DNA of 5,434 nucleotides from Deltaproteobacteria bacterium. GTDB lineage: Bacteria; Desulfobacterota; Dissulfuribacteria; Dissulfuribacterales; UBA3076. The stretch covers positions 1 through 5,434 of the forward strand of contig WTCF01000084.1 of the NCBI GenBank assembly GCA_013138705.1. Reading direction: 5' to 3'. Made by a program: the position numbers and the translations under genes. This document shows positions 1 through 4,769 of this stretch, one piece after another (the first letter of the stretch is position 1; each line of letters opens with the position of its first letter). Below the pieces are notes generated by a model. That model was not told the origin of the DNA. It did no database searches and worked only from the letters and a program-made list of their open reading frames with translations.

Positions 1-301
1 GGGAGAGCCTTTTTTTCATCAGAAAACGGGGTGCTTGTAGCTCTACTTCGTAGATATAACGTACTATAATCCCGCTTTCTAATGCAATTTGCACATACGG
101 GGGACACCCGTTTTTGAGGGAAAAGTAGGCCAGGAGCTTATCCCGGGAGTTTGATACTGTAAATTCATAGATTTTTGGGTCAGGCCGGTCCTCCGCCAAT
201 GATACAGTAGTCTTAATTCTTGGAAATAAAGAACAGGGTGTCAGGATCAAAACAAATAGAATAAGAAAGGTTATAAGTAGGATGGATTTTGACGAGATCA
301 C
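1..301 (-). CDS. DUF4390-family exported protein, N-terminal part (runs off left edge)
   Basis: The minus strand reads openly from a GTG at 301 to the window edge, giving 100 residues. Residues 7-22 are a hydrophobic segment (ILLITFLILFVLIL) after a short basic start, so the protein is probably exported or inner-membrane anchored. The following region contains FTVSNSRDKLLAYFSL (47-62) and QIALESGIIVRYIYEVEL (71-88). This spacing of a 'LL.YF' strand and an 'AL.SGI...F.VEL' helix-strand is what I recall of the DUF4390 family, common in beta- and Desulfobacterota-type proteobacteria and of unknown function. An LTPC tetrapeptide ends the hydrophobic stretch and resembles a lipobox, but Pro at -1 is atypical. 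There is no in-frame ATG near the start; TTG at 316 is an alternative, and neither has a strong Shine-Dalgarno. The 3' end is outside the window. The reading frame is firm; the family call is moderately sure. Confidence 0.68.
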   Translation of the reverse strand, partial: MISSKSILLITFLILFVLILTPCSLFPRIKTTVSLAEDRPDPKIYEFTVSNSRDKLLAYFSLKNGCPPYVQIALESGIIVRYIYEVELQAPRFLMKKRLS

Positions 302-335
302 TCGGTAGCTTAGCAATTTCTTACAATTTGGCAGT

Positions 336-414
336 GAAATTTGAAATTTGAAATTTGAAATTGGGAAAAACACAAGGATGTAGATGCGTTACCTAATTTC
401 GAATTTCCAGTTTC
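336..414. repeat. GAAATTT tandem repeat forming an imperfect inverted repeat
   Basis: GAAATTT occurs three times head to tail at 336-356, followed by a partial fourth copy, GAAATTGGG, at 357-365. The segment 343-365 matches the reverse complement of 392-414 at 19 of 23 positions, leaving a 26-nt spacer (366-391). As RNA or single-stranded DNA this would fold into a long AT-rich hairpin. GAAATTT-type repeats are, as I recall, scattered between genes in Desulfobacterota-like genomes, but a genome-wide count is needed. It codes for nothing and has no T-tract, so it is not a classical terminator. Confidence 0.75.
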
Positions 415-435
415 GACATCGGCATTCAATTCGAC

Positions 436-464
436 AATACACGCTTTTTCGAAAAAAGTGTAAA
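436..464 (-). promoter_or_regulatory. Possible sigma-70 promoter for the DUF4390 gene
   Basis: Read on the minus strand, TTTACA (464-459, five of six matches to the -35 consensus) is followed after exactly 17 bp by TGTATT (441-436, four of six matches to the -10 consensus). Transcription would begin near 429 and leave an untranslated leader of about 130 nt that includes the GAAATTT inverted repeat. The position fits: this is the only large gap in the window and the downstream gene may need its own promoter. AT-rich gaps produce such matches by chance, so confidence is limited. Confidence 0.3.
438..462. repeat. Short palindrome with TTTTTCGAAAAA core
   Basis: The core 445-456 is a perfect 12-bp palindrome. 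It is flanked by TACAC (438-442) and its complement GTGTA (458-462), with unpaired GC on one side and A on the other. It lies between the putative -35 and -10 boxes of the possible DUF4390 promoter, so it could be an operator, although homopolymer palindromes also arise easily in AT-rich DNA. Confidence 0.5.
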
Positions 465-497
465 CTGGTGAATAAAGGATGCAAATTTTTATCTTCA

Positions 498-523
498 AAC
501 CTTTTTGGTTCCGGCTTGTCCGG
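498..523. repeat. Two abutting mini-hairpins (4-bp stem, 5-nt loop each)
   Basis: AACC-TTTTT-GGTT (498-510) is followed with no spacer by CCGG-CTTGT-CCGG (511-523), and then by GTTAGGA. Both units have the same geometry: stem 4, loop 5. I have a recollection of very similar 'GGTTCCGGCTNGTCCGGGTTAGG' sequences between genes in Desulfobacterota genomes, which would make this a dispersed repeat, but I cannot check that here. It lies 51-76 bp inside the gap from the mltA stop and lacks a U-tract, so it is not a standard rho-independent terminator. Confidence 0.55.
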
Positions 524-573
524 GTTAGGATTTTGTGAGCTTAATGAGTTAGTTATGGAAAAGCAAGGTGATT

Positions 574-1839
574 TCAGGGTTGACTGAGCCAGGTCTCCTG
601 AACAGCATCCCTGAGCAAAAGCAGATAGAGTGATCCTGGTGCCTTCAGCCTTCCCGCAAGGTTTCCGGCCTCATCGCCTTCTCCGCAATATAGGTCCAGT
701 CTATGTGGTCCTTTGATGGCACTGCCCGTGTCCTGATTGCACACAAAGCCCTGAAAGATTTCGGCACCTCCATGAATCGGCCGGCTCACAGGCATTGGCA
801 CCTGCAAAAAACATAGGGCACCAGGCGGATAGATCTTGTGATCAAGGGCCACGGATTTCATGGGTGTCAGCACTTCCCCCAGCGTTCCTATTGGTCCCTC
901 TTTTTCCCATTTAAAAAAAATGTATCTGGGATTGGCGGCAAAGGCCTTTCTGAATTCATCCGGGTTTTCCTCTGCCCAAGCGCGGATACCCGGCCAGTCT
1001 GCCTGGTCCTTACGTAGCAGTCCCTTGTCTATAAGCCATCGGCCAATACTATGATAGGGATGACCGTTACTGGAAGCATAGTGGATATATCTCCTGCTTT
1101 CGTCCTGAAACCGGAGTATTCCTGAACCCTGAATATGGAGCATAAGCCCATCCACTGGTGACTGCAGCCACGCAAGGACACCAGCACATTTGAGTTTCCT
1201 GCCGTTGTCAATGTCCGCTCGTGTATGGTATGGGATCAGACTTTGCCCGGATACCCTCCCATAAAGGGTCTTGTGCGGAAGGGAGGAGTCAAAATCATGC
1301 AGTGCTATTCGAATAAGGTCCGGGGGAATTTCATAAAGTGGATAGGAGAATTCTTCATCCGCCTCTAGAGAAGCAGCCAGTTCAGGCTGGAAATATCCTG
1401 TCACAAGGAACGGCCCTGCAAGCCCCTTTTCCTTCTCATCCCCAGTTATCCTGTAAACTATAAACAGGCGTCGGATTTCCCTCTGAAGGTCCTCCTGGTT
1501 GAGGTTTTGGTCCAGGAGTCTGAAAAAGGCCTTTAGTGTCTTCTTCAGTGTGCCTACAGTTATGGATTCGTTGCCCCAGGATATTTGCTCCTCATCCTTA
1601 TGCTTTTCCAGATATTCCAGGCTGGCAGAAACGGCCTTTTGCAGGCTTTTTTTGTCCTTAAGGTCCTCAAAGGCCGGAAGCTGTTCAATGGGGACCTGTT
1701 CTATTAAAGGAACATGTAAGGGCACCGGCACAGGTGGAGTGGGTAGCCAGAGGAGCCGATACAAGACAACCAAGCCACCAAGGGCTCCAATCAGCCCGAT
1801 TAAGAAGATCCATAAGGCAATAGTCCGGTTGATTACCAT
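574..1839 (-). CDS. mltA: Membrane-bound lytic murein transglycosylase A (MltA)
   Basis: The 421-residue product cleaves the MurNAc-GlcNAc bond of peptidoglycan, forming 1,6-anhydro-MurNAc ends, in the periplasm. Family signatures in order: TGYFQPEL (147-154), LIPYHTRADI (201-210), HIQGSG (235-240), NPRYIFFK (303-310) and, in the C-terminal 3D (three-Asp) domain, QDTGSAIKGPHRLD (369-382). Asp382 aligns with the single catalytic Asp of E. coli MltA (Asp308 of the mature protein); Asp370 is the upstream conserved Asp. The N-terminus has a hydrophobic helix (about 8-30) and then a Pro-rich linker, with no lipobox Cys. It is therefore probably anchored in the inner membrane rather than being an outer-membrane lipoprotein like the E. 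coli enzyme. The ATG at 1839 is forced on the upstream side because an in-frame TAA lies one codon before it. No Shine-Dalgarno is visible, and a 26-bp palindrome ends 7 nt upstream. It is the last gene of the packed cluster. Confidence 0.95.
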   Translation of the reverse strand: MVINRTIALWIFLIGLIGALGGLVVLYRLLWLPTPPVPVPLHVPLIEQVPIEQLPAFEDLKDKKSLQKAVSASLEYLEKHKDEEQISWGNESITVGTLKKTLKAFFRLLDQNLNQEDLQREIRRLFIVYRITGDEKEKGLAGPFLVTGYFQPELAASLEADEEFSYPLYEIPPDLIRIALHDFDSSLPHKTLYGRVSGQSLIPYHTRADIDNGRKLKCAGVLAWLQSPVDGLMLHIQGSGILRFQDESRRYIHYASSNGHPYHSIGRWLIDKGLLRKDQADWPGIRAWAEENPDEFRKAFAANPRYIFFKWEKEGPIGTLGEVLTPMKSVALDHKIYPPGALCFLQVPMPVSRPIHGGAEIFQGFVCNQDTGSAIKGPHRLDLYCGEGDEAGNLAGRLKAPGSLYLLLLRDAVQETWLSQP

Positions 1840-1846
1840 GATTTAT

Positions 1847-1872
1847 CACAGATTATGCATGCATAATCTGTG
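1847..1872. repeat. Perfect 26-bp palindrome between mdh and mltA
   Basis: The half-site CACAGATTATGCA (1847-1859) is followed directly by its exact reverse complement (1860-1872), with no mismatch and no spacer. One base separates it from the mdh stop codon, and seven bases separate it from the mltA ATG. In mRNA it would form a hairpin with a small central loop where the mltA ribosome site should be. No T-tract follows, so it is not a canonical terminator. The ATCACAGATTA/TAATCTGTG words resemble intergenic palindromic repeats I recall as frequent in several anaerobe genomes; that resemblance is unverified. Confidence 0.9.
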
Positions 1873-1873
1873 T

Positions 1874-2818
1874 TCATAAGCCCGTGGCCGCAACTTGCTT
1901 CTTCACTGCCTCCACAGATTTTTGTAAGGCTTCCTGCTCATCTTGCGCAAGGGGAAACTCCAGGATACGTTCTACGCCGTTTCTCCCAAGCACCACAGGC
2001 ACACCCAGGAATACGCCGCTAATACCAAATTCCCCCTCCAGATAGGCTGCACAGGGTACCACCCTTTTTTCGTCTTTCAGGATGGATTGGGCCATCTCCA
2101 CTGCAGCAAGACCAGGAGCGGAGAAAGCGCTTCCTGTCTTGAGGTACTGTACTATCTCCGCACCTCCGTGTTGAGTGCGACGGACTATATTTTCGATTTC
2201 ATCTTTGGACAAAAGCCCCTCTATTGGCACTCCCCCAACGCTTGCAAGCCTGACAAGGGGGAGCATATGGTCGCCGTGCACGCCCATTACAAGGGCTGTC
2301 ACGTCCGAAGGAGCTACAGCCAGGGCCTGGGCAATAAATGTACGGTACCTGGCAGAATCCAGAACACCTGCCATGCCCACAACCTGGTGTTTTGGAAATC
2401 CGGATACCTTAAAGACCGTGTAAACCATGGCATCAATAGGATTCGTGACAACCACCAGGCATGCATCAGGAGAATATTTAACGATTTCCTCTGTAACCTC
2501 TCGAATGATCCGGACGTTTTTCTCTAAAAGGTCATCCCGGCTCATCCCCGGCTTGCGGGCAAGCCCGGCGGTTATGATGATTACGTCTGACCGGGCGGTA
2601 TCAGCATAGTCATCAGTACCGATAATATTCCCTGCATATCCATATAACGGGGATGTCTGGAAAAGATCCAGAGCCTTTCCATGGGGAAGACCCGCTACGA
2701 CGTCCAATAGTACTATGGTGTCTGCGATAGATCTGCATACAGCCCACTGGGCAGCCGCTGTTCCCACTGCCCCTGCACCTATGATACTCAGTTTCTTTTT
2801 CCGGTTATTTTTTTTCAT
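1874..2818 (-). CDS. mdh: NAD-dependent malate dehydrogenase (LDH-like type)
   Basis: This cytoplasmic enzyme interconverts malate and oxaloacetate with NAD(H) in the TCA cycle. Numbered from the ATG at 2818 (314 residues), it has the Rossmann motif GAGAVG (14-19) and Asp39 at the end of beta-2, which favours NAD over NADP. The ARKPGMSRDDLL loop carries substrate Arg88 and Arg94; it is followed by TNPIDAMVYTV, GVLDSARYR with Asp154 and Arg157, and GVHGDHMLPL with catalytic His181. The Arg in 'ARKPGMSR' marks malate rather than lactate specificity. Length is normal for the family. An in-frame ATG also exists at 2824, but AGAGGA (2832-2827) sits 2 nt from it and 8 nt from the ATG at 2818, so I prefer 2818. 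That ribosome site overlaps the stop codon of the upstream phosphoribosyltransferase gene, which suggests translational coupling. All catalytic residues are present. Confidence 0.95.
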   Translation of the reverse strand: MKKNNRKKKLSIIGAGAVGTAAAQWAVCRSIADTIVLLDVVAGLPHGKALDLFQTSPLYGYAGNIIGTDDYADTARSDVIIITAGLARKPGMSRDDLLEKNVRIIREVTEEIVKYSPDACLVVVTNPIDAMVYTVFKVSGFPKHQVVGMAGVLDSARYRTFIAQALAVAPSDVTALVMGVHGDHMLPLVRLASVGGVPIEGLLSKDEIENIVRRTQHGGAEIVQYLKTGSAFSAPGLAAVEMAQSILKDEKRVVPCAAYLEGEFGISGVFLGVPVVLGRNGVERILEFPLAQDEQEALQKSVEAVKKQVAATGL

Positions 2819-2826
2819 AGCCATCT

Positions 2827-2832
2827 TCCTCT
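2827..2832 (-). promoter_or_regulatory. Ribosome binding site of mdh
   Basis: AGAGGA on the minus strand lies 8 nt from the ATG at 2818 and only 2 nt from the in-frame ATG at 2824, so it argues for the shorter protein. It shares bases with the TAG stop (2831-2833) of the preceding gene, the usual sign of coupled translation. Confidence 0.6.
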
Positions 2833-3469
2833 ATGTAACAGGTCCACTTGATGGATTTGCGTTTCTCCCTTCATTGAGTAACCAGATATATTCCAGAAGG
2901 CGCTGCGGAGGCTGAATGCCATAGTCGGAAAGCAGGCGATTGGCTGCTTCATCAGAGGAATGAGGTGCCGGATCCATTTGTCTGAGAAACCCTGTAAGGT
3001 CCTCCACTACTGCCCAAGGGTAGATGATCCAGCGCCATTTGACTATCCTCTGGCCGTAATAATCCGGAATAAAACCGGAGCTGGTCTTGTGCTGGATCAC
3101 AGCCGTTCGCACCTCAGCCGGGTGTTGCTGGAGGAGATAAGTTAAAGCGGTTCGGAGCGTATCACCGGTGTCAGTGACATCATCCACAACCAGGATTTTC
3201 TGACCAGAGACATCTATATTCAATGGGAAGCGAAGAAGCGCAGCATCCTGCTTTTGAGCTCCCATGCCCCAGTGCTCGATTTTTATAGCCGTGAGGTCAG
3301 TGAGTTCCAGGAAATCACACACAATGCGGGCAGGAACATAGCCTCCCCGGCCTATGGCCACAACCAGATCAGGCCGAAAGGCAGTTTTAAGAATTCTGAG
3401 ACTGAGACGGCGGGTTAATTCATAGGTCCCGGCCCAGGAAATAAGGTCACACTTGAAACGCTTGGCCAT
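2831..3469 (-). CDS. Phosphoribosyltransferase, COG2236 (hypoxanthine/xanthine PRTase-like)
   Basis: A 212-residue type I phosphoribosyltransferase, expected to transfer phosphoribose from PRPP to a purine base or similar acceptor in the cytoplasm. Visible elements: an N-terminal ISWAGTYELTRRLS helix (10-23), the PPi-binding loop AIGRGGYVPAR (38-48), IKIEHW (62-67), and the PRPP-binding signature ILVVDDVTDTGDT (92-104) with its two adjacent Asp. PDYYG (135-139) and the WIIYPWAVVEDL strand (147-158) follow, as in the COG2236 group. About 50 residues after residue 160 form an extra helical tail (EAANRLLSDYGIQPPQRLLEY). The exact base used cannot be read from sequence. The frame is open to an ATG at 3568, but that would overlap the kinase gene by 86 bp; the ATG at 3469 has AAGGA 8 nt upstream and starts 13 bp after the kinase stop. 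Gap to mdh: 12 bp (6 to its longer start). Confidence 0.85.
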   Translation of the reverse strand: MAKRFKCDLISWAGTYELTRRLSLRILKTAFRPDLVVAIGRGGYVPARIVCDFLELTDLTAIKIEHWGMGAQKQDAALLRFPLNIDVSGQKILVVDDVTDTGDTLRTALTYLLQQHPAEVRTAVIQHKTSSGFIPDYYGQRIVKWRWIIYPWAVVEDLTGFLRQMDPAPHSSDEAANRLLSDYGIQPPQRLLEYIWLLNEGRNANPSSGPVT

Positions 3470-3477
3470 GAGTGGTT

Positions 3478-3482
3478 TCCTT
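3478..3482 (-). promoter_or_regulatory. Ribosome binding site fixing the phosphoribosyltransferase start
   Basis: AAGGA on the minus strand lies 8 nt upstream of the ATG at 3469 and directly follows the kinase stop codon (TAA, 3485-3483). Together with the typical PRTase N-terminus MAKRFKCDLISW, it argues against the 33-residue Arg-rich extension that the longest frame would give. Confidence 0.7.
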
Positions 3483-4742
3483 TTATTTCTCCTGCAACTT
3501 CTTTGATATCGCAACGTAAAAGGTGGTCCCTTTCTCCGGTCCCGGCTCTGCCCAGACCTTTCCTCCATGCCTTTTTGCCACCTCCTTCACAACGGCAAGG
3601 CCCAAACCAGTACCTGCGATCCCCTTGGAGGTCTTTTCCCGCTGATAGACCCGGAAAATCTTTTCATACTGATCCTTCTTAACTCCGACACCATCATCGC
3701 CAACTGAAAAGATATAAAAGTCTTCATCTTCTCTGTAACCGATCATGATTTCACTTAAGTTATCTCCGCCGTACTTGAGCGCATTGTCCACAAGATTGCG
3801 CAGGACCCTGGTAATTGAAAGCCTGTCTGCCCTGATTAAATGATCTTCTTTAGGCTCTATCCAATTAATGTGGCGGCTGTCCGAAACAGAAGAAAACTCC
3901 TCCTTTAACTCATTAAATATCTCCCCAGTTTTGAGATTTTCAATATTCAAAGGCGCAACCTTTGCCTGTACATATATATTTATTCTTTCAACCAGGATTA
4001 CTATTTGTTCAGATGTCTTTTGAATCTTCTCACAATAATCTCTACCCTTATCATTCAAAATGTGACCATATTTTTTGTTGAGGAGTTTGGAAATTCCATG
4101 GATTGCGATAGCAGGGCCTTTGAGATCATGGAAGGTCGAGTAAGCGAAAAACTCGATCATGTTCTTTTTCTCAAGTAGTTCATCTTTCTTTTTTAGAATA
4201 TTTTCATAAAGGCCTGCGTTTTTTACTGCTACGGATATTTGATTTCCTATTACCTCAAGAAGGTCTATCATTTCCTGATCTAACTTAATCAGCTTACCAG
4301 ATGCCAGGTTCATAACACCCACAACTTCACCGGCGGCAATGAGGGGAACGCATATGATGATCTTGAAACCCTTACTTGTGAGCAGGGCGGCCCTCTCCCT
4401 GTCTTCAAGCTCAGAAACGTGTTGAGCAATGAAAGAACGTGTCCTGGCGGCCTTTCCTGTGAAACCTTCCATTATCCCAACATGTTCAAGACCTCCCGGG
4501 TCGGTTCCCCGGAATGCCGCCAGGTTCAAGTGACGCCCACTCTTGTCCATCAAGTAGATCCTGCAGGCATCAAATTCGAAATGTTCGAGCATTTTAAATG
4601 CCGCCCCATTCAAAACATCATCGAGTTTCAGCGACGACGCCAGAAAGTTGCTAATGTCCAATATGACAGAAAGCTCCTTGTTTCTTTCCATCAAATCGGT
4701 TTCGCTGAAATCTATTGAGATATATTTTTTATCCCGTAACAT
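3483..4742 (-). CDS. Soluble GAF-domain sensor histidine kinase
   Basis: A 419-residue cytoplasmic two-component kinase with no membrane segment. Residues about 25-178 form a GAF sensor domain (ending in CVPLIAAGEVVGVMNLAS and a linker helix), then a short coiled coil rich in Lys/Glu (180-195). The dimerisation/phosphoacceptor helix contains FHDLKGP (204-210) with His205 as the expected phosphorylation site. The HATPase domain shows the N box RNLVDNALKYG (315-325, Asn320), G1 DDGVGV (349-354), F box EKIFRVYQR (360-368) and G2 GTGLGL (377-382), all intact. The GAF ligand cannot be told from sequence. No receiver or response regulator is present in the window, so its partner is unknown. It follows cysS by 27 bp and precedes the phosphoribosyltransferase by 13 bp. 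The ATG at 4742 has only a weak AAGAGA upstream; Met18 is a possible alternative start. The gene is sure; its role is unknown. Confidence 0.92.
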   Translation of the reverse strand: MLRDKKYISIDFSETDLMERNKELSVILDISNFLASSLKLDDVLNGAAFKMLEHFEFDACRIYLMDKSGRHLNLAAFRGTDPGGLEHVGIMEGFTGKAARTRSFIAQHVSELEDRERAALLTSKGFKIIICVPLIAAGEVVGVMNLASGKLIKLDQEMIDLLEVIGNQISVAVKNAGLYENILKKKDELLEKKNMIEFFAYSTFHDLKGPAIAIHGISKLLNKKYGHILNDKGRDYCEKIQKTSEQIVILVERINIYVQAKVAPLNIENLKTGEIFNELKEEFSSVSDSRHINWIEPKEDHLIRADRLSITRVLRNLVDNALKYGGDNLSEIMIGYREDEDFYIFSVGDDGVGVKKDQYEKIFRVYQREKTSKGIAGTGLGLAVVKEVAKRHGGKVWAEPGPEKGTTFYVAISKKLQEK

Positions 4743-4769
4743 CGGCAGTCTCTTTTTAAAATGGAAAAA

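Larger units (their letters stand above)
302..573. other. Gene-free gap rich in palindromic repeats
   Basis: These 272 bp separate mltA from the DUF4390 gene in an otherwise tightly packed stretch. I find no credible protein here: the short frames at 310-498 (minus) and 384-587 (plus) are low-complexity readings through AT repeats and have no ribosome site. The gap holds three distinct inverted-repeat structures (336-414, 438-462, 498-523) and one possible promoter pointing at the DUF4390 gene. The base composition is clearly more AT-rich than in the flanking genes. Confidence 0.75.

Noticed and set aside
225..245. Lipobox in the DUF4390 protein (LTPC)
   Set aside because: Pro at the -1 position is atypical for signal peptidase II, so I mention it but do not call a lipoprotein.
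336..365. GAAATTT repeats as a CRISPR-like array
   Set aside because: The units are 7 nt with no spacers; this is a simple tandem repeat with an inverted partner.
310..498. A 62-codon minus-strand frame in the gap before the DUF4390 gene
   Set aside because: Its last third is a translation of the GAAATTT repeat, it has no ribosome site, and it ends in an arbitrary frame next to the better-supported DUF4390 start.
498..530. Rho-independent terminator after mltA
   Set aside because: The two stems are only 4 bp each and no T-tract follows in the direction of transcription.
384..587. A 67-codon plus-strand frame in the same gap, ending over the mltA 3' end
   Set aside because: It crosses two palindromic structures, has no Shine-Dalgarno and no recognisable composition; treated as chance.
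1847..1872. Rho-independent terminator after mdh
   Set aside because: The stem is AT-rich, there is almost no loop and no run of T follows on the minus strand; mltA begins 7 nt later.
1499..1879. A 126-codon plus-strand frame opposite the mltA N-terminus
   Set aside because: It is antisense to a solid gene, rich in Ser, Arg and Lys from reverse reading of hydrophobic and Pro codons, and recognisable as nothing.
1943..2527. A 194-codon open frame on the plus strand opposite mdh
   Set aside because: It is fully antisense to a well-conserved enzyme, shows no domain and has low-complexity His/Cys-rich content; it is a shadow of mdh codon usage.
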